Part shown: positions 1-12,525 of the stretch, one piece after another
Layout of the letters: the number at the start of each line of letters is the position of its first letter
Position numbering within the stretch: the stretch's first letter is position 1
From: Sequoia sempervirens
Taxonomy: Eukaryota > Streptophyta > Pinopsida > Cupressales > Cupressaceae
Reading direction: 5' to 3'
Assembly (NCBI GenBank): GCA_007258455.2
Contig: VDFB02000001.1
Span: forward strand, 11,388,754 to 11,452,753
Length of the DNA: 64,000 nt
Notes under the pieces: generated by a model
What the model saw: the letters and a program-made list of their open reading frames with translations, nothing else
What the model was told of the DNA's origin: nothing
The model's database searches: none
Position numbers and translations under genes: made by a program

Positions 1-1223
1 TATCCTTGAGCCTAAAAATAAACTTTGTTAAGAAAGCATCCCGGTTTGTCATCTTAGAAAATACCCTTTACCGTAGGAGCATAGAAGGAACCCTATTAAT
101 TTGTTTAAACGCTGAGGAGGCATTGACCGCTTTAACTAAGGAGCATAATGGTATTTGTGGTTCACACTCGAGTGGAATGACCTTGGCCAAGAAATTGCTG
201 AGGATGGGATATTATTGGCCTACAATGGAAAGAGAAGCACATGAATATGTCAAAAAGTGCCTACAATGTCAGTAGCATGGGGACCTCATCCATGCTCCAA
301 CTCAAGAACTTCATCCTATTGTCACACCATGGCCATTTTCACAATGGGGACTCGGTCTCATCGGAAAGATAACCCCCACCTCATCTAATGGCCACAAGTT
401 TATCATAACTTCCACTTAGTACTTTACCAAGTGGGTGGAAGCCATCACCATGACATACATCACTAGAAAGCAGATATCAAAGTTCATCCTAAACTACTTA
501 ATATGTCGATACGGTGTTCCACAAGCTATTATCTCAGATAATGGGACACCTTTCAAGAATCAAGATGTTTGTGATCTATGTGAAAATTTCAAAATCCAAC
601 ATTGCTTTTCCACTTCGTATTATCCCCAAGGCAATGGCCAAGTAGAAGCCACCAATAAAACCATTCTAAAAATCCTTAAAAAGACGGTCAATGACACAAG
701 TCATGACTAGCATCTGCAGCTAAATCCCACCCTCTAGGCCTATCGAACCAACATCTGTAGACCAACAGGTGCCACTCCCTTCTCCTTGGTCTATGAATCA
801 GAGGTAGTATTACCCGTTTAGATCGAGCTCCTGTCACTGAGAATATCACTGCAGAACCTCATCACGGACGAAGAATACCGAGTATCAAGACTAAATGAGC
901 TGGAGCTATTGGATGAGTGACGTAGAGGAGCATTGAACCACTTGCAAGTCTATCTAAACAGAATCAAGAGGAGCTATAACAAGAAGATCAGAAGTAGGAC
1001 TTTCCAAGTCGGAGAACTGGTGCTAAAGGAGAACCAAAAGAACATCCCAAAACCAAACGACAAAGGCAAGTTTGAACCTAACTAGTTGGGACCATTCATT
1101 ATTACAACAAGCTATAAGTCGGGGGCATATCAGTTATCAACACCCAAAGGTGAGCCTCTACAGGAGCCCATGAATAGTTCCCATCTCAAAAAAAGTTTTA
1201 TGCCTAAATCTTTCAAGGTATAG
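1..1223 (+). pseudogene. gypsy integrase (pol C-terminus), broken by nonsense codons
   Basis: The H2C2 zinc-binding domain is at about 150-273 (HNGICGSH, then CLQC). The catalytic core follows, with the second Asp in ISDNGTPF (about 532-555) and the Glu in GNGQVEATNK (about 630-660). The first core Asp is lost: the usual WGMDVIG region reads WGLGLIG. The C-terminal domain runs to a stop at 1221-1223. All parts share one frame with no frameshift. In-frame stops lie near 273, 417, 708, 739, 820, 918 and 1084. Several sit where the family has Trp (before LGPF, before AYRT) or Gln, so TGG-to-TAG or CAG-to-TAG changes explain them. The copy is inactive. The lineage is judged from motif style only. 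Confidence 0.88.
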
Positions 1224-3880
1224 AACCAAAAAATCAAAAAAATAGAAAATGTCCTAAAAAATGGTCACCTTGATGAAAACCTGGAAAATAGACGTCTTGG
1301 TGACAACAATTTTTTAAAAAAAAAAGCAGAAAAAGGATCAGAAATAGTAAAGAGAAAAATCATCCTCTAGTGAAAACCACTTCAGTGGCACTTTGGGCAA
1401 GTACCTTGGTGAAAACCTGGCAAATAGGCGCCTTGTGTAAATAAGCACTTTCCGTCCACCAGGATCTTCACAGCTTGTTCTGCATCACCCATCCATTATG
1501 TTTCCATCATCCATCGCATTCCATATCAACATCCATCATCTGTTAGGCATTTGCATCATAGATTGGTTATGTGTTCATGTCATGATCCCTCCTAGTACTA
1601 CTCGGCCCATTCCCGAGGTCAGTTTGTCTTGCCTTTATCAGAGTAGTCTATTGCATCACATTGGGGGCATGTTCTCATCAGATTGAATTTGTGTATGTTC
1701 TTGAGGTCCCTAAAATTAGAAAATCCAAAAACATCAGAAAATCCAAAAAATCCAAAAACATTCAAAAAACCAAAATATTCAAAACATCAAAAAATTAGAA
1801 AATCCAAAAACATTCATAACACCAAGAAAATCCAAAAATATTCAAAACATATCAAAATCCCAAAAACAAGTCAAAAAGTCAGTCAGAAAAATTCAAAAAT
1901 AGAGTCGTCTTGTCAAACTACAGGTCTCTGAGCCTTGAACGTAGCAAAGTTGATCTATGATCATCCCCCAAGACACTTAGCTCAATCCTTTAGGAGTCTG
2001 TCATAATAAATTGGCAATTTGTCTTGTTCATATCTCATTAATAATCGAGTTTTTGTCAGTCGAACTATGTGGTCTCTGTGTGTATAACATAGGAAAGGAT
2101 AATCTCTTGATCAACCCCTAAGGCCCCTAGGATAGGTCTTTAGGTTAGTCTCTTGGTCAAAATCTCAAAAAACCCCAAAACAGTGGAAAAATAAAAAATC
2201 AAAACATTTGTAAAATCTCAAAAATACCAAAAACAGCCTCAAAACATTTCAAAAACATCAAGAACATCCAAATATTTAAAAAATCCATTTGTCACATATC
2301 GCTTTCACCCACAGTAAACATCACTCACAATAAATCAATCATCATCCCCAACCTTTGGTGAAACAATCATAAACAAGTCTAGCAGTTCAAAAATGAAAAC
2401 TTAAATGTCAAAATCTTAAGTCTAGATCAGTATGTAAACAAGTTAGTCAAATCTTTGTATCAATAGTCTATCATCCAATCAGTCCCATATCAAATCATCT
2501 GATATCGTCATGTCCTAGGATGCATCCTTCCTACAATGGACATCAACATCAGGCATCACTGTAGTTTAGTCTTGGCTAGTGGTATTGAAGAACATTAGCT
2601 TGTTTGTTTGCTTTATCTTGGTCTTTTGATTTATCTTATTGTGATAATTCCAAGGACCTCTTGATGATATCCTGAACAAAAGGATTTAGAGAGATAGGAA
2701 TGGGGCAATGATCATTATCTTTTATCTGTTGTGCTTGTTGGATATTTTTGTAATATAACCTTAGTCATACGTGCTTTGTTTAGATGTAGGGATGATGTTT
2801 TAGGTATCTTGTTGACCACATAGGAAGGCTTGCCTTCCTATGTTTTGGTCTGAGATGTTTCAAATATTTGAATTGCATTTCTGAATAAGGTTTTGTACGC
2901 CAGGTGTGAAAAGGAGTACTCGTATCTGATTGTCGAGTCAAATTCCATCACACTGGGTACAACGCCATCCTGGTTCTTTATACCTTGATGCATCATACTT
3001 ATGTGTGTAATCAAACATAAGGTAATTGGCCCTTTAAAAATCCCAAATCCTCGGCAAGTAATCATCATCATCATCATCTCATGTCTTGTTGGAATCTCTT
3101 ATTTCTTCTATCTCTTTCTTTTCACGCTAACATGGTACCATGACAGTTAATCAGGTCATTATCATCATTGCATTCACCCTACATTCACAAACCATCAACA
3201 CATTGCATATTATATAAGAAACATTAAAACATATCATAACATTGCATTTCCATATACGTAATACAAATTAGTTATTCTAAGCATCTCACGAATCATTACA
3301 TTGCATTCATTTCACATAAACATAAAAGCAATCATCCCATAGCATTATAAACATATGCATCATCGTAGCATCATTTACATTCATTCTATCATAACATTGC
3401 ATAAACATCCCATTAACACATATAAGCATCCATTACACTATCACATACACATCATACATCATTTGCATTGATAAACATCATTTACACATATCATCATATT
3501 GCATCATCATATTACATTATACCACCCATCATTTCATAATATAGATTTGTTAGTCAAAGCATTTGCACATCATAACATTTTGCATACATCATTAAAAATG
3601 CATAAGAAAAGATACTGAAAAATAAATGCATCCATCATCACATAGCATATTCATCACATAAACATCAGGGCATCGTAAGATAGAATCATTGCACAACATA
3701 TAGAAATAAGAGTCATCCATAATGCATCAAAGTAAAGATAGGACATAACATATCACATCAAATAATCATCATCTCAAATATCATCAGAATAATATACTGT
3801 CATGGTACAAAAAATCAGATCAATGTACATGTGTATGTCAATAAGTACAAAAGGGCCCACTATGGCTATCAAAAATGAGC
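1224..3880. other. gypsy internal spacer, low-complexity, no gene
   Basis: This non-coding stretch between pol and the antisense ORF has three recognisable parts. A motif containing TGGTGAAAACCTGGCAAATAGG recurs (about 1270 and 1408). An A-rich stretch built of AAAATCC/AAAACATTC repeats lies at about 1700-1900 and again at 2160-2290. A CAT/ACAT-rich stretch lies at about 3140-3790. Short ORFs here are low-complexity (Lys/Asn/Pro-rich or Met-rich) and I do not believe them. Confidence 0.6.
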
Positions 3881-5690
3881 CCAAGGGGCACAAAAAGAAT
3901 CCTGTCTTGATCAACAATAGGCCTAGCCTTGTTGGCTGCTGCCCTCGCCACCTGCTCTCTCGCCATAGTCCTCTGCTGGTTTGTGCCCTATCCTATGTGA
4001 AAAATCCAGCACCCAAGTTGCTCGCGGTATGACCTAATAATAATACAATTTGTAATAATCGACCTCCTGAATGACCTCCCTATAGGCCTGAAGTGATACT
4101 GTGCTCTGAGAGGAAAAGGTAGCCATACTCTCTAACTGTTGGTGGCGGCCCATCTCAGTCACTACCTGTAACTTTGTCGCCTGTCTCTGTAGGACCGCCT
4201 AGTCCCGCTCGGCCCGTAGCTAATCTCTCTCAGCTATCAATGCATGTACCTAGGCCTGCAACTACAAAATCTGCCTGTCTCTTGGATCTAGTTGTGGGGG
4301 TGGTTGTACTGGCAGCTGATCCTAATCCCCATCTCTAGGTGATGTCAGGATCCTATCCTAGTGTCTTGGATCCTGGTCCTACCAGGGGGCATCCTGTCCC
4401 TGGTCTCCAACCTATGGATCTCTGGGTGGTTGATCCTGTGGCCCATGATCCTGAACCTGGTGAACTGGTGGTGGGCCACCACCACCCCAATCCTAATCTT
4501 CATCCCCCTGGCCCCATCCTTCTCCCTTGCCTCAAGCTCTCCATTGAGTAGATGGTGTCCTTGGAACTGTCAACCGAAGCAATGGTTGAAACCAATCTCT
4601 ATAGGCCTACGTGGTCCCTGGATCTGCTTGTCCCTGGTCATATGGCCATGGCCTGGCCACCAGCTGCATGAAACTCTGAACTGCCTCATGGGCAAGTATA
4701 TAGCAACCCTAGGAGCTCTGGCTCGTAGTCCTCACAAAAAATGGCCATATATTGATCGTCTGGTCGATCCTGTGCCTCTCTGAACTGTCTCTGAACCCTA
4801 CCCAACAGGTACATGTCGATCATCATGTGCTCTTGCCCCTACATCAGTTGGTCCTAGTGAGCAAAGAATAGTTGTTGTGCATCATCAAACCAAGTTGGCT
4901 GCCCAAGGCATGGCCACCATCTGAACACTTGCATATTGTCAAGGACCCTCCTCCAATGAGTAATCTCATGCTATCCTGTATGTGTAAAAGAGAGGCCTCC
5001 TCTATATCACCATACCACTAGATCATCTAGCTCCATTGGAACTGGAACAACTCTCGGATGAAGCACAGGGATGTGCTCCCATGCCTAGATATGTAGGAGT
5101 GTAACCCTCACCCCAAGTGCTCTACCGTCTAGATAGGAAAACTCATGAAGATCTCTGTAAAGTGAGGCTAGCAGAACTGGCCCCCATGCAAATATTGTCG
5201 GTGACCACCAAACCATGCGCTCCCAAGCGAACCCCCATCTAGGACTGAAATATCAACCTCGTCGATCTGGTGTGATTAGACCCAATATAATGGTTGCAAT
5301 AACTAAACAGTAAGGTGATACGATAGGCCTGTGGTGCTCCAGCTCGATCTGGCCCTCACAAAATCCAATCTAATCAGTGTCCATGATAGCATAATAGGCC
5401 TCCCTCCTAGCATCCATATCGTAAATGACTCGCTCACCGTGGATAGGAAATCTCAGGATCCGCCACACATCCTCCAGCATAACTACAGCCTTGCCCATTG
5501 AAAGGTGGAATGAGGAGGTCTGACTGTGCCATCTCTCGACAAGTTTCATCATCATGCCCAAGTGTGTCTGCACAGGTAGTGCATAGGTGATGTACCAAAG
5601 TCCCATCTCTCCTAGGCACTCCTATTGTCGCTCGGTCAACTCACCCAAAATACTGAAAAAGCTCATGAGACCTATGCTCGTGTGAGTAGA
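3880..5690 (-). pseudogene. antisense plant mobile domain (PMD) ORF of a gypsy element
   Basis: Read on the minus strand from about 5690 down, the frame gives SFFSILGELTERQ, then LVERWHSQTSSFHL with LEDVWRILRFPIHGE (about 5540-5420). Further on it gives RWGFAWERMVW, FAWGPVLLASLYRDLHE and AWEHIPVLHPR (about 5230-5030). This run matches the plant mobile domain (aminotransferase-like, PF10536 type) of the MAIN/MAIL1 family and related transposon-borne proteins. In-frame stops fall near 5620, 5370, 5250 and 5085. Below about 4700 the reading is Arg/Gly/Pro-rich and the end is uncertain. It lies antisense to pol, between integrase and 3' LTR, where Tat elements are known to carry extra ORFs. The product is unlikely to be made from this copy. 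Confidence 0.75.
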
Positions 5691-6653
5691 TCTCTCTCGC
5701 CTCCTCTTGTATCAAGAAAAGTCACTGTGTTAAAATTCATCAAAAAATCCTAGTCCTGGCTTGTGTCGGCATCCTAAAAGTAACTCCAACATTGCTGCCT
5801 GTGAAGGCGGTGCAATTTGGAAATTTCAAACTGCGATGCTAGAGCCTCAAACTCCCAAATTGCACTGTGGCGTTGCAGTTTGCAAAGGTGTTGGAGTTTA
5901 GCAGGAAACCCTGAGTTTAAAGTGCGTCGCAACGGCACACCTTGCAAAGGCAATGGAGTTTGGAATTTAAACCTAAACTCCAAACTACACCATGGAATTG
6001 CTACCCACGACAACGGCACAGTTAAACACCGAGCGATGCTGTTTGAAATTTCTAGTGGCGCAATATAGCCCTGCTCCTAGAGACCTAGTTTCCTAATGCA
6101 TTAAATGAGTATGAAAATCAAAAAACAAGCTCGGGTCAAGTCAACTCACAGGTGGTCCAGTGTCAAGAAGTCTCTGGTGCATCTGTACTATGTTGAAAAT
6201 ATGCATGGGAAGCTATCGTTGCACCATTTCTCCAAAAGGTTAGAGCTCAAAATCGTAGAAATTCTAAAGGCTAAATGTGAAAATGAATTGGAAGTGGCCC
6301 ACCAAGGGCTATTTAAGCCTAAAAATTAGGGTTTTCTTACCCCATTTAGCCATCCAGGAGGGATCTAGCTCCCCTCATCCCATTTTTGTTCATCTGAGGG
6401 TCGTTTTGTATCGTTTTTTACGTTTTATCTCATTTTTGGACCCCCTGGAGCCTTTCTAGACCTGTTAGGCACCTTGTCCTCTTTTTTCGCGAGATCACCC
6501 AAAAATCAAAATTTTCGTCTGATCTCTCGAGGGGTAATATATTGGCATGTTTTCTCTCGTCGAGGTAGCAGTGGGGAAATTTTTGAAATCAATTTTTTTT
6601 TGGCTTTTGATCGAGATAGTTTATTCTTTGAATCAGTGCAAGAAGTACACTAC
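5691..6653. other. gypsy internal region, no gene
   Basis: No convincing coding sequence. A stretch at about 5790-6060 is more GC-rich than its surroundings. It contains short inverted motifs such as GGAGTTTGGAATTTAAACC followed by TAAACTCC. It lies just upstream of the antisense PMD ORF (in that ORF's orientation), so it could be that ORF's leader or promoter, but nothing specific shows this. Confidence 0.4.
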
Positions 6654-6670
6654 TTCAAAGAGGGGAAAAA
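6654..6670 (+). promoter_or_regulatory. polypurine tract of gypsy element
   Basis: The bases TCAAAGAGGGGAAAAA directly precede TGTAGACATG, the first bases of the LTR. This is the expected place and composition for the plus-strand primer. Confidence 0.7.
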
Positions 6671-7965
6671 TGTAGACATGTAAAATGTATTGATTGGCAT
6701 TACATGCTTGATCTTGACTACTAACATTGTTTCATCCTTAATCATCACTCAGTCTAACCATTTAATCGAATACCCTTATTTAATTAAATTCATCAATTTT
6801 CCTCTCTTAATTGAATAAATCATTTATCTAATTAAATCATTCTCTCTCATTAATTAAATCAATCAATATTGATCTAATTAACCTTACCTCTGTTATTTAA
6901 TTAAATAAATCAATTTTATTTAATTAATCTCTAAAGTCATCTCATTAAATTAAATAAATTAAAACCCTATTTAATTTAATCTAACCATCATCCCCTTTAG
7001 CTAAATAAACCAAATTATTTATTTAACTATCTCTAAAATCACATTCCTCTCATCTTTGATTTAAATCAACCCATAACTCTAAGTCAATTTTGTCACATCA
7101 TCTAATCCCTCACTAAATTAATTAACCTTTGATTAATTTAATCCTAATGCATGTCCCATCCTCTAGCTTTTGCCACTTGCACATGAAAATATATTTAATT
7201 CATTTATTAAATCCCTATTTTCTCTCAACATGGCATAATAGAGGAATATTCTCCCAAATTTGAAATCTTTCCAAGTGGACTTTGTCCTTCCAACAAGACA
7301 TTTATTTCATCTTTGCATTGAGCCAAGTGGCATTTAAGACATTCCTTTTTCCCTCTTACATGTCATTTCATTATTTTCAAATTCCACCTAAATGCATTTA
7401 TGGGCACATTCATCAAAATGTGCACATCCTTCATCCATCCATCTCTTGACAAGTTGCACCTTGCCATTGGTTGAAAGTTAGTCCCACATTGCTTCTTTTT
7501 GGGAATTTCACCAACTTGTCATTCTATAAATAAGAGGCTTCTTTCCTCATTTGAGCATCCACAATTTGAGCAAACTTACTATACTCAAATCCATCCTCAA
7601 GCATAGCAATTTTTATCCATTCCATCAAGTCATAGCTAGGTTATTGTAGGTTTTCTTCATGGAGCACATTTGAAGCAATCACCAAGTCAATCACATCTTC
7701 ATCAAATCATCAAAACTTGCATAAGAGTTGGGAAAGGGCCAATTTCCATATCAAATTGGCACCAACTCCCCCATAAGATCAAGAGTTTGCATATTCTTAA
7801 TAGGATTCAATCTATTTCATTGCCTTTTCATTGTATTCTTGCTTTCATTCCTATTTTGAACATGGTTAAATCAATTTTATGGGGAACTTTGATCTTAACT
7901 TGCATTTGAATCTTCTAATGTGTTTGTTTGTTGTCTCTTGTAGGTATTAGGATCTTGGTTCTACA
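6671..7965 (+). repeat. 3' LTR of gypsy element
   Basis: It starts TGTAGA after the polypurine tract and ends TCTACA, a 6-bp terminal inverted repeat, giving 1295 bp. The first third is very rich in TTAATTAAAT-type sequence (about 6760-7150). A TATAAATAA box lies at 7525-7533. The bases after 7965 (GGGAA...) lead straight into copia gag coding sequence. The isolated LTR ending at 20324 resembles it in AT-rich part, TATA region and last 15 bases. Confidence 0.78.
7525..7533 (+). promoter_or_regulatory. LTR TATA box
   Basis: TATAAATAA followed by a T/C-rich stretch about 440 bases before the LTR end. This is consistent with the U3/R promoter of the gypsy LTR. Confidence 0.5.
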
Positions 7966-9960
7966 GGGAAAATTTAAAATCTTTGTATGGTACAATAGAT
8001 GAAATCAAAGGCTATCAAATTGACAATGAATTGATGAGTCTTGATCCAAAGAACTTTGGCAACATCCATGATTATATTACTAAGCTTAATGATCTAAGAG
8101 CACAATGTAAATCTTGTGGTGTTGATAAAAAAAGATATTTAGTTAATCTATAATGTATTGAATAAACATGGTCCTTAATTTGCAGCTTTTGTTTCTTGCT
8201 TTCATACTCACAAATTGACTATGGGATTTGTATATACTATGCCTTCATTTGCATCTTTTTCTGAGATGTTAATGCATGAAAAATAAAATCTTCTTTGTAT
8301 GGGTCTCATAAAGCCATCACAGACTCAGGATTTGTTGGCTGGTCAACCTAAGGGACAGAACGAGTCAAGACAATCTAATAAGAAACAAAATAAATCTAAG
8401 AAAAATCCACACACAGTTCATGCACAGTACAAATCCTCTTCAAGGGAGGACTCATTTAAGAAGGAGAAGTCCACTTGTTCATATTGCAAGAGGACTAGAC
8501 ATGAAGAACATTCTCGTTATAAGAAGGATATTAATGAACTGAAACAACTTCTTAAGAAGAACATTGATCTACCTTCTAGAATGTTTGAGTCAACTTCATC
8601 TTTTTCACATTCTAAATAGTCGGGATGTAGTAAGGATAAAGGCCATGTAGGATTTGCTTCTGAGTCAAAGAAAAATAAAGGTAAAGCTCTTTGTTCTTGT
8701 ACAAGTCTTGAATCAAGGAAATGACTCCTAGATTTTGGAGCTTCTCATCATATGGCTTCTACACAATCTTTATTCTCTTCTTTTGAGCCTTGTGTAATGC
8801 CACCTATTCTAATGGGGAACAATAATTACATGAATGCAAGTGGGAGGGGATTTGTTCATAGTGGGGATGACATCCTCAATGATGTTTTGTGTGTACCTCA
8901 TCATTCAAAAAATATTCTTTCCATCTATCAGATCACTCATGGTGGAGTAGATAAGACTGTGTATTTACACTTGATTTAGTTATCATCAGAGGCTTGCAGA
9001 GTAGAGAGATAATTGCTACTAGGATGGTTGATCATGCATCTCGGTTGTACACCTTTTTAGACTTTGCACCTGATGATGCTTTTTCAATCCTTTGGCTGTT
9101 GATCACACTCCTTGTGTGACATTTAATTTTGAGGAGAATTTTGGCTATTTGAATCTTGGTATTCTCACATCAAATCCATTTATTGAGCCTTGCATTCCTT
9201 CTCCTCCACCTACTGTTGCTTTTGAGGATACTAGTGTTACTACATTCATGGGTACTTATAATTTAGTGTAGCAAGATATACATCATCTTCCAGATTCTTG
9301 GTAGACATTGTAGGCTTGTTTATAGATTCTCATATTTCAGACTTGGGAGACATTATTCTTGACATTCATCTTTTCTTTGATGAAGTTGATTCTTCTTCAA
9401 TTGTTGTGGAGGAACCCTTAGATCCTCTTATTCATTCTCCACATGATCATTCCTCACAGTTTGACATGAGTGTGGATACTTTTGAGTAGCATTTGGAGGA
9501 GGTGCCTTTATCTTCAAAGGAGATATTGGAGTCTTTGGATCTTGTTCTACATATATCTCTACTAGATTTTGGATTGCCATCTTCATTAGTGTGGCCTAGA
9601 ATGCCTGATTTGATGGTGGCAAATTTTAGCATCGACATGGAGACACATGAGTAGTTTTCATATACTTCTTACATTTTGCACTTTATTCCTTTGTATTCCT
9701 TCTAGGAATGGGAAGATGTTCTTGATGCACCTTTGGTTTTGTTTCTTCCTAAGGGGAGGAACATTGTTCAACATTTGTGGTCCATCTTCTACATCTAGTA
9801 CTTCTTCCTTTTATGGGATTATTTCTTGTGTTGGGAAACTTGTTTTATTTTCTCTCTTTTGGGGAGGAGTTTTATCCCATTGTGTTTTATCTTTTTCTCC
9901 GTTTGTGAGATATTAGTTTGTTCATGGGTACCTAACATGGTCTAGTAGCCAAGACCCATC
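7966..9960 (+). pseudogene. Ty1/copia gag-protease remnant
   Basis: The gag reads from the junction (NLKSLYGTIDE, then SLDPKNFGNIHDYI and FHTHKLTMGFVYT). A zinc knuckle CSYCKRTRHEEHSRY at about 8480-8525 has its last Cys changed to Tyr. A protease motif follows at about 8730 (LDFGASHHMAS), where the usual D-S/T-G reads D-F-G. Protease-like sequence continues through LCVPHHSKNILSIYQITH to about 8980. Beyond it only diverged traces remain to about 9660. Integrase, RT and RNase H are missing. Several stops break the frame (about 8150, 8285, 8617, 8724, 8977). The 5' end is cut at the gypsy LTR, so the rest of the copia element may lie left of the gypsy insertion. Confidence 0.8.
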
Positions 9961-10009
9961 TTTTCATCTTTGTGTCTTTTCACCCACCTAAGCTATGCTT
10001 AAGGGAGGG

Positions 10010-10606
10010 TGTTAGTGTAGGTGTTTTAATTTCCTTATGTTAGGGAATATTTATTTTTCGTACACATGTATTATTAAGCTTTCTTAGGTTATATTAGAAT
10101 GGTTAGGATGAGGACATGTGGCATAATCCATCAATTACATGTGTCACTCACACCCACCTTTGGGTAGTTGAGTATCACACCATATTTTGGATTCTTATGC
10201 CACCTCTCATAACCATTTCTTGTCTTTACTTGAGTAGGCATAGTGATGTAATCTAGCATTTACCAAGTAGGTAAAACTCACACCTATTATGGGTACTTGG
10301 GAGTTATTAATCCTCTTGAAATTATCTTCCATTATTTTTCTATATAAACAACACTCACACCTCCCCTTGGCTAGTCATATGGAATGATAGTTCGGTGCTA
10401 AGGGAGTGCTAAGTTTATTCATCTCTAGATCTCTTTTCTTGCTTTACTTCAATCATTTTAATCTTGGGTTCCTTCACAACTAAATCTAACATCTTATGAT
10501 GCAATGATAGATACAAATGGGTAGACAAGAGCACAAATGGAATAATTTCATGCACAATTCCAATAGCTACAAGATCAAAGAGAGAAGAAAGGCACAAATT
10601 TTAACA
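10010..10606 (+). repeat. probable 3' LTR of copia remnant
   Basis: A purine tract (TTAAGGGAGGG, about 9999-10009) precedes TGTTAGTGTAGG at 10010, the usual TGTTAG start of copia LTRs. A TATATAAACA box lies at 10341. The right boundary is a guess: TTTTAACA at about 10599-10606 would give TGTTA...TAACA ends. It is not confirmed because no second LTR is in the window. Confidence 0.5.
10341..10348 (+). promoter_or_regulatory. copia LTR TATA box
   Basis: TATATAAA inside the putative copia LTR, about 330 bases from its start. Confidence 0.4.
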
Positions 10607-10879
10607 ACTTAGGGAGGTTGTAGTTTGCACACATCATAGGACTACTAAAAGATACATAAAAATTGGCACAAGAGATCTAGATCTCCACTATCCTACTAGA
10701 AGTTTAAAAACTACTTACATAGGTCAATTTCCAAAATTAGCTTCTCGAACAAGTGAAGGAACACAAGGACAATACTTTCACCAACCTAAAAGAGATATAT
10801 AAATCCATCCTTTCAACTACTTAGATAGAGTTATCTTGAGGAAAATACAGTTTTTTTAAGGGGGGATGATGTTAGTAGG

Positions 10880-12224
10880 TGTAGTGTAAGAAATTGTATA
10901 CCTTTACAATTTCACACTATGTTTGGGTCCCTTAATTTATTGGACTTAATTAAGCTTCTAATCTACCAAATTATGCATTCCAAAGCCTTATTTTTCTATT
11001 TTTTTGAAGGGAGAACTGACATTAAATAAATGTAATCAATAATCAAATCACCATGGAAAATGGGTCCCCTTTAAGTGCTAAGACCCATTTTAAAATATTT
11101 TTTTGCTAGCATTTTAATGATTCAAATTCAACTTGCAATTGTCGGATTTTGGAATCTAATTTTTGAGAAATTAGATAAACACCTATAAATACATAGTCTT
11201 TTTATCATTGGAAATCTAGTAGGCATCATCTAGCATTAAGGTAAAACTTCAAGAGAAAATATCATTGTCAAGAGCATTCAAGAGCAGATTTATCAATCAT
11301 TTGTTGCAACAATCAAGAACCTAACATCATGTCCAACTTTATGTGTGTTCATGTCATCTTGTGAAGGCTAATATGCATTGTTGATCCTAAAGCATCCAAG
11401 CATTTTAGGTATCCAAATCAATCAAGCAAAGCAAGATTAAATTCCTTTGGAGAGATGTGTTGAACTTCAATCCTCTAAGGGAAGCTATTGAAGGGTGGTG
11501 AGTTGTAGCAAGCATTGTGCATTCATCATTTCCTTCCCTTTTTATTATCTTTCTATCAAGGTTTAATTACCAAACTAGGGTTGGACCAAGACAAACCCCC
11601 ATACAAGAAAAACAAATTTTCCTCTTCGTGTATATGTAGATTACAAGATGATCAAGAATTACAGAAATCTCGAAGAAGCAATTTTGCATTATTGCACAAG
11701 TTGTCATCATTGTTGTCAAGCCACAAAAATTAGGTTCTAGAATTTATTTCTAACTTTCTAACAGTGGGACCTATGTCATACAGAAGCCAAGATCCAACAT
11801 CAATAATTGTCAAAAGTTATTTTGGAAGCCCTAACAAGGACCCATTTTCCCAAGGGTGAACCAGTCCCTTAGCATGTCTTAAAATTAGCTTTTTGTGACA
11901 AGAAAATGACATCAAACCCTTCTTAGATTTTCCTACAAACTATCATTTCCATTTCTGTACATTCTGAAATTTGCATTTTATGTATTAGGTCTTGTTGTTC
12001 ATTTATTTTGAGCACTTCAAATCATTTTCATTTATTTATAGATCTTTCCTATTGTCCTAAGGACTGAGGTCCAGGTTTGATTGGCTCACCATTGAGGTTG
12101 AAAGTCAATATTCACACATTGTGATCTCTTTCTTAATGAAATCCCTAGGGAAAGCCACTTATTGAGATTCCTAAGTTTTAAAGCACCCATTTAAAACCTT
12201 AGGGATCCCTTTCCCCGCATTTCA
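10880..12224 (+). repeat. left LTR of LARD-like element
   Basis: 1345 bp, TGTAGTGTAAG...CATTTCA. It is clearly diverged from the right LTR by scattered substitutions and small indels. For example, about 50 bases after position 10980 are absent from the right copy. Internal sequence begins TTTTGGTGAAATTGAC. The TGGTGAAATTG there is the position for a primer-binding site, but I cannot assign a tRNA. Confidence 0.8.
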
Positions 12225-12525
12225 TTTTGGTGAAATTGACATTCTTACATCATACTTTTTCTGATTTGGAGGTCCTTGAAACCCTAGATCTAGATTTTGC
12301 ATTATCTTGTTTTGCATTTCATTTAAGGTTACATATTGCATATTTGTATCATTTGAATCATAAAAATCCAAAATCATTGCATACATTTTGCATAATATCT
12401 TGCATTAATGTGTGTTTCAGTCACTTAGATCAGAATTATAGTCAATCTTGCATTCAAAAATTATCATTTTGTCCATACATTGTCATACAAGTGCATTTAC
12501 ATTTAATTAGAAATTCTAGAAAAAT

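Larger units (their letters stand above)
1..7965 (+). mobile_element. Tat-like Ty3/gypsy retrotransposon, 3' portion
   Basis: Seen: the window opens inside a gypsy integrase read on the + strand. It is followed by a long non-coding spacer, an ORF on the opposite strand with plant-mobile-domain similarity, a purine tract and a 1295-bp LTR with TGTAGA/TCTACA ends. Known: Tat-lineage gypsy elements of plants carry extra ORFs, sometimes antisense, between pol and the 3' LTR. Inferred: this is one element whose 5' LTR, gag, protease and RT lie left of the window. Its right end abuts copia gag sequence, so it may have inserted into the copia element. The matching TSD cannot be checked here. Confidence 0.8.

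Noticed and set aside
1661..1680. TTGGGGGCA followed by TGTTCTCATC as a polypurine tract and LTR start of the left gypsy element
   Set aside because: The pair at 6654-7965 (purine tract, TGTAGA start, TCTACA end, TATA box) is far better, and the antisense PMD ORF fits an internal position before it.
4361..4783. 140-codon ORF (+) rich in Trp, Pro and Leu
   Set aside because: It is the reverse strand of the Arg/Gly/Pro-rich tail of the antisense PMD ORF.
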